Of a DNA stretch of 64,000 bases, positions 47,047-55,617 are shown piece after piece; positions within the stretch are counted from its first letter, which is position 1, and each line of letters opens with the position of its first letter. The DNA comes from an uncultured Polaribacter sp. GTDB taxonomy: Bacteria; Bacteroidota; Bacteroidia; Flavobacteriales; Flavobacteriaceae. The notes beneath the pieces are model-generated. The model searched no databases, was not told the origin of the DNA, and was given only the letters and a program-made list of their open reading frames with translations. A program made the translations under genes and the position numbers. The stretch spans positions 248,001 to 312,000 of the forward strand of contig NZ_CANLXV010000001.1 of the NCBI RefSeq assembly GCF_947495205.1. The letters are read 5' to 3'.

Positions 47047-48924
47047 ATGAGTTTATTTTCAACAACATTTGATGTTATAGTAGTTGGCGGTGGTCATGCT
47101 GGGAGTGAGGCAGCTGCTGCAAGTGCTAATATGGGCGCGCATACGTTATTAATTACAATGAATTTGCAGAATATTGCACAAATGAGTTGTAATCCTGCAA
47201 TGGGAGGAATTGCCAAAGGGCAAATAGTAAGAGAGATTGATGCTTTGGGTGGTTATAGTGGAATTGTTACAGATAAAACTGCAATTCAATTTAAGATGCT
47301 AAACAAATCTAAAGGGCCAGCCATGTGGAGTCCAAGAGCACAGTCTGACAGAATGCAGTTTGCAGAATGTTGGCGTACAATGTTAGAGCAAACAGATAAT
47401 CTAGATTTTTATCAAGACTCTGTAAACGGATTAATATTTGACGGTAATAAGATAGTTGGTGTAAAGACTGCTTTAGGTTTAGAAATTAAAGCAAGAACTG
47501 TAGTTTTAACTGCAGGAACTTTTTTAAACGGTTTAATACATATTGGTGAAAAAAGTTTTGGTGGAGGTAGAGCAGGAGAAAGTGCATCTACTGGGATTAC
47601 AGAAGATCTGGTTGAAAAAGGTTTCGAAGCAGGAAGAATGAAAACAGGAACACCACCAAGAGTTGATGGTAGATCTTTAGATTATTCTAAAATGATAGAA
47701 CAACCTGGTGATGTTGATACTGAAAAATTCTCTTATCTACCAACCACAAATAATTTAAAAAATCAGCGTTCTTGTTGGTTAACGTATACCAATGTAGACG
47801 TACATGATTTGCTAAGAGAAGGTTTTGATAGATCTCCAATGTTTAATGGTCGTATACAATCTACAGGTCCAAGATATTGTCCTTCAATAGAAGATAAGAT
47901 AGATCGTTTTGCAACAAAAGAAAGGCATCAAATTTTTGTGGAGCCAGAAGGGTGGACTACTTGTGAAATGTATGTAAATGGCTTTTCTACTTCTTTGCCA
48001 GAAGATATTCAAGACAAGGCAATACGTTCTATTGCAGGATTTGAAAGCGTAAAGTTTTTTAGATATGGTTATGCAATTGAGTATGATTTCTTTCAACCTA
48101 CACAGCTGAAACATTCTTTAGAAACAAAGCTTATAGAAAATTTATTTTTTGCGGGTCAAATTAATGGTACAACTGGTTATGAAGAAGCAGCTGCACAGGG
48201 TTTAATGGCAGGTGTAAATGCAGCGTTAAAAACACAAGAAAAAGATCCTTTTATTCTAAAAAGAAATGAGGCTTATATTGGTGTATTAATAGATGATTTA
48301 ATTACCAAGGGTACAGAAGAACCTTATAGAATGTTTACATCTCGTGCAGAGTACAGAACTTTATTAAGACAAGATAATGCAGATTTAAGATTAACACCTT
48401 TAGGATTTAAATTAGGTTTAGCGTCTCAAGAACGTATGAATCGCGTTATTGAAAAACAAGAAAAAGCAGATTTGCTAATTGATTTTTTGCAGAAGACTAG
48501 TGTTAAACAAGATGAAATAAATCCAATTTTAGAAGCAAAGAATTTGGCACTAATCAATCAATCTATGAAATTGTATAAGATTGCTGCGAGACCTCAGTTA
48601 GAGTTTTCAGATTTTTATGCTGTAAAGAAATTGAATGATTTTTTAAAGGAAGAAAATATAGATAAAGAGGTAATAGAACAGGCTGTAATACATTTAAAGT
48701 ATTCTGGTTATATAGAGAAAGAAAAGAATAATGCAGATAAATTAAATCGGTTAGAGAACGTTATTATTCCCAATACATTTAAATATGAAAAGGTGAAATC
48801 TTTATCCTTTGAAGCAAGAGAAAAATTAAATAAAATTAGACCAACTTCCATTTCTCAAGCAAGCAGAATTAGTGGTGTTTCACCAAGTGATATTTCTGTT
48901 TTGTTGGTCTATATGGGAAGGTAA
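47047..48924 (+). CDS. mnmG: tRNA uridine-5-carboxymethylaminomethyl modification enzyme MnmG
   Basis: A 625-residue FAD protein: the N-terminal dinucleotide motif VIVVGGGHAGSEAAAASANMG, the signature SFGGGRAGESASTGIT and EAGRMKTGTPPRVDGRS, and the C-terminal helical domain ending SGVSPSDISVLLVYMGR. With MnmE it modifies the wobble uridine of several tRNAs. The gene is flanked by parS-like sites, 8 bp upstream and 18 bp downstream, fitting the frequent placement of gidA near the origin and partition loci. Confidence 0.97.
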   Translation: MSLFSTTFDVIVVGGGHAGSEAAAASANMGAHTLLITMNLQNIAQMSCNPAMGGIAKGQIVREIDALGGYSGIVTDKTAIQFKMLNKSKGPAMWSPRAQSDRMQFAECWRTMLEQTDNLDFYQDSVNGLIFDGNKIVGVKTALGLEIKARTVVLTAGTFLNGLIHIGEKSFGGGRAGESASTGITEDLVEKGFEAGRMKTGTPPRVDGRSLDYSKMIEQPGDVDTEKFSYLPTTNNLKNQRSCWLTYTNVDVHDLLREGFDRSPMFNGRIQSTGPRYCPSIEDKIDRFATKERHQIFVEPEGWTTCEMYVNGFSTSLPEDIQDKAIRSIAGFESVKFFRYGYAIEYDFFQPTQLKHSLETKLIENLFFAGQINGTTGYEEAAAQGLMAGVNAALKTQEKDPFILKRNEAYIGVLIDDLITKGTEEPYRMFTSRAEYRTLLRQDNADLRLTPLGFKLGLASQERMNRVIEKQEKADLLIDFLQKTSVKQDEINPILEAKNLALINQSMKLYKIAARPQLEFSDFYAVKKLNDFLKEENIDKEVIEQAVIHLKYSGYIEKEKNNADKLNRLENVIIPNTFKYEKVKSLSFEAREKLNKIRPTSISQASRISGVSPSDISVLLVYMGR

Positions 48925-48942
48925 TATATTTTTTTTATGATA

Positions 48943-48958
48943 TGTTCCTTGTGGAACA
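48943..48958. promoter_or_regulatory. parS-like site 2 (downstream of mnmG)
   Basis: TGTTCCTTGTGGAACA is two changes from the parS variant TGTTCCACGTGGAACA, with intact outer arms TGTTCC/GGAACA. It lies 18 bp after the mnmG stop codon. As a hairpin it could also act in termination, but there is no T-run. Confidence 0.6.
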
Positions 48959-49032
48959 TTTCATAAAAAAAGCTATTTAATTATCTTTTACTTCACTTTA
49001 TATTTTAAACCAATTTTTAATTTAACTACAAT

Positions 49033-49048
49033 TGTTCCTCGTGGAACA
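49033..49048. promoter_or_regulatory. parS-like site 3 (upstream of the methyltransferase gene)
   Basis: TGTTCCTCGTGGAACA differs from the parS variant TGTTCCACGTGGAACA at one base. It lies 90 bp from site 2 and 20 bp before the next start codon. Three related 16-bp near-palindromes within 2 kb argue against chance. Confidence 0.7.
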
Positions 49049-49068
49049 GTATAAAATAATAAGCTATA

Positions 49069-49926
49069 ATGGAACACGAAAAAGAGTTGTATAAAAATCT
49101 AAAACCCTTTTTAGTTTGTAAAGACTTTACCGTTTCACAAACAGATTTTAAGATTGGTTTAAATGAAGAATACCAACTTTTAGCAACTACACCTGTTCCA
49201 GAAAATTTACAAGATTTTTATAAAAGTGAAGATTATATTTCACACACAGATAGTAACAAATCTGTTTTTGATAAGGTATATCAATTTGTAAGAAATTACA
49301 CGTTAAAGCAAAAATTAAATTTATTAAATTCTTTTCAAACGGAAGCAAAAACGGTTTTAGATGTTGGTGCAGGAACTGGAGATTTTTTACAATTTTGTAA
49401 TGCAAATCAGTGGAGTGTTTCTGGAATAGAACCAAGTGATAATGCCAGAGCAATTGCAAATAAAAAATCAATTGTTTTAAAAGAAAATTTAAATGATTTA
49501 GCCGATGAAAAATTTGATGTAATTACACTTTGGCACGTTTTAGAGCATGTAGAAAACTTAGCAGATTATATTAAAAATCTAAAAGTTTTATTAAAACCAA
49601 ACGGACGTATTGTAATTGCAGTTCCTAATTTTAAAAGTTATGATGCAAAACTTTATAAAGAATATTGGGCTGCTTTTGATGTGCCAAGACATCTTTGGCA
49701 TTTTTCTCAAAATAGCATTCATAAGTTATTTGGAACAATACATATGGAAGTAGAAAAAACATTACCCATGAAATTTGATGCTTATTATGTTTCTTTGTTA
49801 AGTGAAAAATATAAGACAGGAAAAATGAATCCTATTAAAGCGTTTTACAACGGATTTATTTCAAACAGGAAAGCAAAACAAACTTCTGAGTATTCTTCTT
49901 TAATTTATGTGATTAAAAACATATAA
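49069..49926 (+). CDS. Class I SAM-dependent methyltransferase
   Basis: A 285-residue Methyltransf_23-type protein. Motif I is VLDVGAGTGDFLQF (about residues 100-113), the acidic loop is SGIEPSDNARAIA, and LWHVLEHVENLADYIKNLK with the LKPNGRIVIAVPNF block completes the fold. The N-terminal 60 residues carry a short domain with YLLATTPVP and LQDFYKSEDYISH segments. The substrate is unknown; relatives include UbiG-like and LPS/exopolysaccharide-linked methyltransferases. Confidence 0.85.
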   Translation: MEHEKELYKNLKPFLVCKDFTVSQTDFKIGLNEEYQLLATTPVPENLQDFYKSEDYISHTDSNKSVFDKVYQFVRNYTLKQKLNLLNSFQTEAKTVLDVGAGTGDFLQFCNANQWSVSGIEPSDNARAIANKKSIVLKENLNDLADEKFDVITLWHVLEHVENLADYIKNLKVLLKPNGRIVIAVPNFKSYDAKLYKEYWAAFDVPRHLWHFSQNSIHKLFGTIHMEVEKTLPMKFDAYYVSLLSEKYKTGKMNPIKAFYNGFISNRKAKQTSEYSSLIYVIKNI

Positions 49927-50384
49927 CTTAAAAACAAAAAGGATTTAAAAGCATCTTTGAAATCTTATCATTTTAAAAAAGAATTTAAAACTGAATTTAG
50001 GAATTATTATAGTAGTAAATAATTATTGAATTCAAGATAAATAAGTTTAGCAGGAATTTTAGGAAGCTCTTCAGCAAGCAAAATGTTTTTGTTTTTTTCT
50101 AGAAAATTCAATTAGCAACTATTTGCACTACTTGAAGTGAAACTAGAAATACATCAATCTTTAGATTTTAAGTTTTGTATATGTCTTGAGTTCCTGTAAA
50201 AATCTAAAACCATAAAAATTGCTGTTTTATAAAACTTCAAGATCATTTTGCTTTAAATAGAACGGAAAAACCAATTGTTGCATGTTCTTCTCTAATTAAT
50301 GTGGTTAAAAACCATAAAAACGTATTTTACTTATGTTGTTTTGTGTTTTTTATGTTGATTAAGTTAATTGTATTCAAAAAAAAT
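49927..50384. other. Gene-free region after the methyltransferase
   Basis: About 460 bp with stop codons in every frame and no repeat shared with the rest of the window. It may hold decayed coding sequence, but I can support no identity. It is closed by the terminator at 50385-50419. Confidence 0.5.
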
Positions 50385-50419
50385 AAAAAAGCCTTAAAAC
50401 ACGTGTTTTAAGGCTTTTT
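50385..50419. terminator. Bidirectional intrinsic terminator
   Basis: A perfect palindrome with arms AAAAAGCCTTAAAACA and TGTTTTAAGGCTTTTT, flanked by A and T runs, lies between the convergent methyltransferase and DoxX-like genes. Its centre contains CACGTG, but it lacks the parS arms. Confidence 0.85.
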
Positions 50420-50460
50420 AAAATAATATTTATCTATTAAAATATTAAAATTAATAATTT

Positions 50461-50859
50461 TTACTTATTTAATAAATAGATACCAAAAACAGTTAGCGTA
50501 AAATAGACAGTTAAAGACATTGCTCCTGGATAATCTTTTGCCAAACGTTGTCCTATTAATAAAAATAATAAAGTAACCGCAGAAAGCTCTAAACCAAAAG
50601 AAGCAATTTCTTTAACTTCAGAGGTGTATAATTGAAAGATACCAATGATCATAAAAAGAACTGCTATGCTTTCTACAATTAAAACAATGCTTAACAAAAA
50701 AGGTACTTTATTTTTTAACGGCGAGTTTTTAAAATGTGCTTTTATAAAGGAAACATTTCCTGTCCAATCTGTGATTTTTTCATAAGCAGAAATGAAATAG
50801 GTGATGCTTAGAAAAAGCAGAATTAATACTTCTGTAGGGTAATTAGATAAAAGTTTCAT
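50461..50859 (-). CDS. DoxX-like membrane protein
   Basis: A 132-residue protein with four hydrophobic helices: VLILLFLSITYFISAYEKI, then VPFLLSIVLIVESIAVLFMI, LELSAVTLLFLLIGQRLAKD and SLTVYFTLTVFGIYLL. The sequence SAYEKITDW in the first loop and the overall topology match the DoxX/DUF family of Bacteroidota. It may be a quinone- or redox-linked inner-membrane protein; no specific function can be given. It is 5 bp downstream of an amphipathic-helix protein gene. Confidence 0.72.
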   Translation of the reverse strand: MKLLSNYPTEVLILLFLSITYFISAYEKITDWTGNVSFIKAHFKNSPLKNKVPFLLSIVLIVESIAVLFMIIGIFQLYTSEVKEIASFGLELSAVTLLFLLIGQRLAKDYPGAMSLTVYFTLTVFGIYLLNK

Positions 50860-50864
50860 GTGTT

Positions 50865-51302
50865 TTATTTACCAAATAAGCGTTGCAAGAAGTTTTTAGT
50901 TTTTGTTTTTACCTCTTGTAATTCTTCTTTTGCATCTTCTGCAATATCCATTAAGTTCTCGGTAACATCACTAGCTAATTCACTTGCTTTTTCAGACATA
51001 TTATCAAAAGTTTCTTTAGCATCGTCTGTAAATTCTTGTACTTTTTCTGTGGCATCTGCTTTTAAATCTTCAAATTTTTCTTTGGCTTTATCTAAATTTT
51101 CATCTGATAAGGTTTCGTTTATTTTTTCTTTTGCATTTTCAAATAGTTCTGTGGCTTCTTCTTTTAATTCTAATGCTTTTTCTTTAACGGAATCTGTTAT
51201 TTCGATAGTGCTATTTGTGAAATTATCTAAAGTTTCGTTGGTTTCATTTTCAACGGTTTTGGCAGTCGTTTTGCCTTCGTTTTTTATGTTTTCAGAACTC
51301 AT
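50865..51302 (-). CDS. Amphipathic-helix (LEA/apolipoprotein-like) stress protein
   Basis: A 145-residue protein made almost entirely of charged helix with an 11-residue rhythm (KEKALELKEEATELFENAKEK, then DKAKEKFEDLKADATEKVQE). It has no cysteine, signal peptide or globular motif. This is the pattern of LEA group 3 and YtxH-like proteins, which protect membranes or proteins during desiccation, freezing or osmotic stress. It ends with a basic patch, KTKNFLQRLFGK. It is cotranscribed with the DoxX-like gene. Confidence 0.72.
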   Translation of the reverse strand: MSSENIKNEGKTTAKTVENETNETLDNFTNSTIEITDSVKEKALELKEEATELFENAKEKINETLSDENLDKAKEKFEDLKADATEKVQEFTDDAKETFDNMSEKASELASDVTENLMDIAEDAKEELQEVKTKTKNFLQRLFGK

Positions 51303-51329
51303 AGTATATTGATATTTAGTTAATTAATG

Positions 51330-51785
51330 TTATTTTTTAAGGTTTGCTTCATAGATTTTAATCCACTCATCAACAGAAATTTTGTTGCATAATGCTGCAA
51401 TTAAATCATAAGGAATTTCATCAATCTTTTTAAAACGAATGCAGCTTTTACCCATATCTAATTTTAGATTAGTGTGTTTAGGATATTCATTTACAAACCA
51501 ATTGTAAAGATTTTGATTTGCATAAATGCCCAAATGATATAAATTTATAGAATTCTTTTGGGATGCAAAACTTAAAAAGGGTAGTGGCTCACTAGGTTTA
51601 CAATGGTAACCATTTGGATAAATTGTATGTGGCACAAAATAAGAAATCATTCCATATTGCATGCCTTCTGTAAAACCTTTAGGTAAATTTTTTAAAATTA
51701 TAAACCTAAGTTTTTCAAGTGGTTTTTGTCTTTCTTGAGGCAGTTGGCTTATGTAAGCTTCTGGTGAATTAGATTTTATAACCAT
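51330..51785 (-). CDS. DUF1801 (YdhG/YjbR-like) protein
   Basis: A 151-residue cytoplasmic protein. The block PEAYISQLPQERQKPLEKLRFI at the N-terminus and GFTEGMQYGMISYFVPHTIYP in the middle match DUF1801, and CIRFKKIDEIPYDLIAALCNK closes the domain. The fold resembles the iron-binding frataxin-like YdhG group. The function is unknown. It stands between the LEA-like gene and the hydroxyacid dehydrogenase, all on the minus strand. Confidence 0.85.
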   Translation of the reverse strand: MVIKSNSPEAYISQLPQERQKPLEKLRFIILKNLPKGFTEGMQYGMISYFVPHTIYPNGYHCKPSEPLPFLSFASQKNSINLYHLGIYANQNLYNWFVNEYPKHTNLKLDMGKSCIRFKKIDEIPYDLIAALCNKISVDEWIKIYEANLKK

Positions 51786-51808
51786 TCCATTTTTTTAATG
51801 GCTACAAG

Positions 51809-52765
51809 TTAACAAAATTTTTTAATTATCTTATCTACAATGGTTTGTGCCAGTTTTTCTTTACTTTCAACAGTCCAACCTGCAACATGTGGGGATAAAA
51901 TTACATTTTCTGCTTCAATTAAATACTGAAAAGCATCTGGTATTTCTACTTCGCTTGATGCGCTTTGCTTTTTGAAAAGATTTTCAAAAGAAGATTTTTC
52001 ATATTCTAAAACATCTAAGCCAGCGCCTAAAATTTTTCCCTTTTTTAAAGCGGAAACTAAATCTTTGGTAACAACAGAAGTACCACGTGCAGTGTTTAAT
52101 AACCAAAAATTGTTTTTAAAATTATTGATAAACCTTTGGTCTATCATGTTTTTTGTAAGTGAAGTTTGTGGTGTGTGTAAACTTAATACATTACTTTTTT
52201 CTTGCAATTCTTGCAGGGAAACTTGCTTGCAGTTTGCATCGCCTACATTTGGTTTTATATCATAACAAAGTACATCAACATTAAAACCACGTAGTTTTTT
52301 AGCAAAGGCTTTTCCCATGTTTCCATAACCAATTAAACCAACGGTTTTACCGTCTAATTCAATTCCTCTGTTTTCTTCACGTAGCCATTTGCCATTACGT
52401 ACTTCTTTATCGGCTTTATTTAGTTTGTTAAAGAGCGATAACAACATTCCTAGCGCATGTTCACCAACGGCATTTCTATTGCCTTCTGGAGCTGCAATTA
52501 AGGCAATTCCTTTACTTTCTGCATAATCACAAGCTATGTTTTCTAAACCAGCACCAACTCTGCCTATAAACTTTAATTTTGTGGCTTTGTCTAAAAAAGG
52601 TGCATCAATTTTAAAACGACTGCGAATAATAAAACCATCATAATTATGAATTTTGGCTTCAATTTCTTCTTTTGAAGAAGTATAATCTTCATCATTTATA
52701 AACCCTAAATCTTTTAACTGATTTATTAAAAGTGGATGGTTTGTGTCTAGGTGTAGGATTTTCAA
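51809..52765 (-). CDS. D-2-hydroxyacid dehydrogenase (phosphoglycerate dehydrogenase-like)
   Basis: A 318-residue NAD-dependent dehydrogenase. The Rossmann motif is VGLIGYGNMGKAFAKKL, with the catalytic Arg in LLNTARGTSVV, Glu in ILGAGLDVLEYE and His in ILSPHVAGWTVES. It has no C-terminal ACT domain, so it is the short type. It may supply the SerA step of serine synthesis or reduce another 2-oxoacid; the family alone does not decide. A four-helix-bundle gene lies 35 bp upstream. Confidence 0.88.
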   Translation of the reverse strand: MKILHLDTNHPLLINQLKDLGFINDEDYTSSKEEIEAKIHNYDGFIIRSRFKIDAPFLDKATKLKFIGRVGAGLENIACDYAESKGIALIAAPEGNRNAVGEHALGMLLSLFNKLNKADKEVRNGKWLREENRGIELDGKTVGLIGYGNMGKAFAKKLRGFNVDVLCYDIKPNVGDANCKQVSLQELQEKSNVLSLHTPQTSLTKNMIDQRFINNFKNNFWLLNTARGTSVVTKDLVSALKKGKILGAGLDVLEYEKSSFENLFKKQSASSEVEIPDAFQYLIEAENVILSPHVAGWTVESKEKLAQTIVDKIIKKFC

Positions 52766-52800
52766 AATTTCGATTTTTGGATTTTTGGACTCTTAGATAA

Positions 52801-53154
52801 CTAGATTTTTAGAGAGGAAATGAATTTTGACATCATTTTAATAATTTGATTCAGTGTATTGTTAAGTTTATCAAATTCATCAGAATTTATAAAATTTAAA
52901 TCAAAAGAAATTAAAAGTTGTGTTTCAATTTCATAACATGAACCCAATGAAATGCTCAAAAAACGTTTAAAATCTTTATTTGAATTTCTTGAAGCTCCTT
53001 CAGCAATATTAGAAGGAATAGATACAGCAGCTCTTCTTAATTGAGAAATTAATCCAAACTTTTCATCATCAGGAAATGATTTTGTGTTAACGTAAATATC
53101 ACTGCAGAAAGTTCTACTTAATTGCCAAAATTTTAAATCTTTATACCTGTGCAT
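52801..53154 (-). CDS. Four-helix-bundle protein (23S rRNA intervening-sequence type)
   Basis: A 117-residue protein opening MHRYKDLKFWQLSRTFCSDI and carrying LISQLRRAAVSIPSNIAEGASRNS, the hallmark of the TIGR02436 four-helix-bundle family first found in rRNA intervening sequences. Copies are scattered through flavobacterial genomes. Here it sits between the hydroxyacid dehydrogenase and panB genes. Role unknown, possibly nucleic-acid binding. Confidence 0.92.
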   Translation of the reverse strand: MHRYKDLKFWQLSRTFCSDIYVNTKSFPDDEKFGLISQLRRAAVSIPSNIAEGASRNSNKDFKRFLSISLGSCYEIETQLLISFDLNFINSDEFDKLNNTLNQIIKMMSKFISSLKI

Positions 53155-53256
53155 TTTTTTGATTTTTATAATATTAGAACTTTAAACCTTAATTCGTTCA
53201 ATGTATAGAAACTTAGTCTATACCATCAAACCATCCAAAAATCTAAAGCTCTAAAT

Positions 53257-54075
53257 CTAATACTGCTCCTTTTCATTAGGAAAATCGCCACTTTTTACAT
53301 CTGTAATATAAGACTCAAAAGCGCCCGTCATATCTTTATATAAATCTAGATATCTACGTAAAAAGCGTGGGTGAAATTCATGCGTCATTCCAATCATATC
53401 ATGTGTAACTAAAACTTGCCCATCAACATTATTTCCTGCACCAATACCAATTACAGGAATAGAAATTGCATCTGCTACTTGCTTTGCTAATTTGGCGGGT
53501 ACTTTTTCTAAAACCACCGCAAAACAGCCCAAACGTTCTAACATTAAAGCGTCTTCCATTAATTTGGCAGCTTCTTCTTCTTCTTTGGCACGTACGGTAT
53601 ACGTACCAAATTTATAAATAGATTGTGGTGTTAAACCAAGATGGCCCATAACAGGAATACCAGCATTTAGAATACGTTTTATAGATTCTTTTATTTCTTT
53701 ACCTCCTTCTAATTTTATTGAATGTCCGCCAGATTCTTTCATAATTCTAATAGCAGAACGCAATGCTTCTTTTGGGTCTGATTGGTAACTACCAAAAGGT
53801 AAATCTACCACAACCAAACAACGGTCTATGGCTCTAACTACAGAACTTGCATGATAAATCATTTGGTCTAAAGTAATGGGTAATGTAGTCTCATGACCAG
53901 CCATTACATTAGAAGCAGAATCGCCAACCAGCAAAACATCTATACCTGCACCATCTAAAATTTTTGCCATTGTAAAATCATAGGCAGTAAGCATAGAGAT
54001 TTTTTCTCCATTCTTTTTCATATCTACAAGAGATTTTACGGTAACTTTTTTATATTCTTTTTTAGCGGTCGACAT
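53257..54075 (-). CDS. panB: 3-methyl-2-oxobutanoate hydroxymethyltransferase
   Basis: A 272-residue TIM-barrel enzyme with [40 protein letters not shown] and the Mg-binding and catalytic blocks [10 protein letters not shown] and LEGGKEI, with the catalytic Glu in [13 protein letters not shown]. It forms ketopantoate from 2-oxoisovalerate and methylene-tetrahydrofolate, the first step of pantothenate synthesis. The other pan genes are not adjacent, as is usual in this group. Confidence 0.97.
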   Translation of the reverse strand: MSTAKKEYKKVTVKSLVDMKKNGEKISMLTAYDFTMAKILDGAGIDVLLVGDSASNVMAGHETTLPITLDQMIYHASSVVRAIDRCLVVVDLPFGSYQSDPKEALRSAIRIMKESGGHSIKLEGGKEIKESIKRILNAGIPVMGHLGLTPQSIYKFGTYTVRAKEEEEAAKLMEDALMLERLGCFAVVLEKVPAKLAKQVADAISIPVIGIGAGNNVDGQVLVTHDMIGMTHEFHPRFLRRYLDLYKDMTGAFESYITDVKSGDFPNEKEQY

Positions 54076-54503
54076 ATTTTTTATAAATTTAAATGGAGGT
54101 AAAAGTACTAAAAACTAGCAGATAATTCGCAACTGAAAATTGTTGCTAAAAAAGCATTTCATTTTATCAATTCTTTTTTGAAATCAATAAAGTTTTAAAA
54201 TGATAAAAAAGTAACATTTGGATTATTTTTTTATGCTCTGCAGTAACCTTGGTACAAAAAAACCAAGATTTTGCAACCATAAAAAATAATTGTCATTTCT
54301 TTTAAAAGTTTGCATATAGAAAACACGGTATTTATAGAAATAATATTGCCAAAAGATGTTAAAAACATAAATTACAGGAACCAGTTAAGAAAAAGTTGCA
54401 TTTTTAAAAACGGATTCTAAACAAGGTTTACGCAATGTTGTGCAAAATAAAAAACCTTATAAACTATGAATACAAAATTGTAATGTTCTAAAAGAAAAAA
54501 TAT
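54076..54503. other. Intergenic region between panB and the sigma factor
   Basis: A 430-bp divergent gap without a supported gene. It contains a short hairpin CTTGGT...ACCAAG at 54248-54267 with no T-run suited to either neighbour. Nothing else distinctive was seen. Confidence 0.5.
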
Positions 54504-54511
54504 TATATTTG
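54504..54511 (+). promoter_or_regulatory. Candidate promoter (-7 box) of the ECF sigma gene
   Basis: TATATTTG fits the TAnnTTTG consensus and lies 15 bp before the start codon. TTG at 54478-54480 may be the -33 element, although the 23-bp spacer is long. Confidence 0.4.
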
Positions 54512-54526
54512 AGCTTTACAAAACAA

Positions 54527-55093
54527 ATGGCAGAAAAAAAACACACATTAGATACTAGTAAATGGATAGATAATTACGCAGATTATCTGTTTAATTATGC
54601 CATTTCTCGTGTTAATAATAGCGATTTGGCAAAAGATTTGGTACAAGAAACTTTTTTTGCTGGATTAAAATCTGCCAAGAACTTTCAAGGAAAAGCTTCT
54701 GAAAGAACTTGGTTGGTTTCTATTTTAAAACGAAAAATTATAGATCATTATAGAAAAATTAATTCTAAGAAAGGGCAAGCAGAAGTTAGAATGAATTTTT
54801 ATAATGATGGAGAAAATGAAGGGAATTGGATAGAGGAGCGCGTACCACAAAGTTGGGATAACGCTTCTGAAAAGAAAATTGAAACAGAAGAACTTAGAAC
54901 CCAAATAGACATTTGTATAGATAAATTGCCAGAAAAATATGGGATGGTTTTTAGAATGAAAACCATTCAAGAATTTGAAACAGAAGAAATTTGTAAGGAG
55001 CTAGATATTAGTGCGTCTAACCTATGGGTTATGATACACAGAGCAAGAACACAGCTTAGGAAATGTATGGAAGATAACTGGTTTAACAATTAA
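54527..55093 (+). CDS. ECF-type RNA polymerase sigma factor
   Basis: A 188-residue sigma-70 family protein. Region 2 reads DYLFNYAISRVNNSDLAKDLVQETFF and ERTWLVSILKRKIIDHYRK, and region 4 carries CIDKLPEKYGMVFRMKTIQEFETEEICKELDI and SNLWVMIHRARTQLRKCME. An acidic linker follows region 2. ATG 54527 is used; a TTG at 54509 would add six residues. It lies 3 bp upstream of a small zinc-finger-type gene, its likely partner regulator. The signal is unknown. Confidence 0.93.
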   Translation: MAEKKHTLDTSKWIDNYADYLFNYAISRVNNSDLAKDLVQETFFAGLKSAKNFQGKASERTWLVSILKRKIIDHYRKINSKKGQAEVRMNFYNDGENEGNWIEERVPQSWDNASEKKIETEELRTQIDICIDKLPEKYGMVFRMKTIQEFETEEICKELDISASNLWVMIHRARTQLRKCMEDNWFNN

Positions 55094-55096
55094 GAT

Positions 55097-55381
55097 ATGT
55101 TTAAGAGTTTAAAAATAACATGTGACGAAGCCACAACCATTTGTGACAAAAATCAATATGGAGAAGCTTCAATTATAGAGCTTATAAAGCTAAATTTACA
55201 TTTTGTAAAATGTAGAATTTGTGCAAGGTATACAAAGCAAAACATGACTTTAACAAAGTTGTATAAAGGACATGCTTCTTCTTGTAAAGAAATGAAACAT
55301 TGCATGTCTCATGATGACAAAGATGCTTTAAAAAAGGCGCTACAAGAAGGCAACAAAGCTTTTAACGAAGTAGGTAGTTAA
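55097..55381 (+). CDS. Small zf-HC2-like anti-sigma candidate
   Basis: A 94-residue soluble protein with HFVKCRICARY, the HxxxCxxC core of zinc-binding anti-sigma domains, and six cysteines overall. A CKEMKHCMSHDDKD segment follows. It has no transmembrane helix, unlike most ZAS proteins of ECF pairs, so it would act in the cytoplasm. It starts 3 bp after the sigma factor stop codon. Anti-sigma activity is inferred from the motif and position. Confidence 0.72.
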   Translation: MFKSLKITCDEATTICDKNQYGEASIIELIKLNLHFVKCRICARYTKQNMTLTKLYKGHASSCKEMKHCMSHDDKDALKKALQEGNKAFNEVGS

Positions 55382-55414
55382 TTACAAGTATTTGGTATAA
55401 CAAGAAATCATTTA

Positions 55415-55446
55415 AAAACGGGACTTAAATAATTAAGTTCCGTTTT
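55415..55446 (+). terminator. Intrinsic terminator of the sigma/zinc-finger operon
   Basis: Stem arms AAAACGGGACTTAA and TTAAGTTCCGTTTT, with one mismatch, a 4-base loop and a following TTTTCTTTTT run, 34 bp after the stop codon. Confidence 0.82.
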
Positions 55447-55617
55447 CTTTTTACCTTAAAATTATCAAAAACAAATTTTACTTTTTTTGTAAGAGGAAAA
55501 GAGCTGCTTAAACTTAAAAGTGATAACCGTACTTTTTGTAATTTTGCAAGCGATTAATAGCAGCAGTTTATGCGCTAAACATCTGTAATACTAAATAACT
55601 AGAAATTTTAACTAAAG

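Noticed and set aside
49927..50384. Possible decayed gene after the methyltransferase
   Set aside because: Stops occur in all frames and no fragment could be matched to a family, so no pseudogene is claimed.
50396..50409. CACGTG-centred palindrome as a fourth parS site
   Set aside because: The arms read AAAACACGTGTTTT, lacking the TGTT..AACA ends of parS, and the palindrome is fully explained as an intrinsic terminator between convergent genes.
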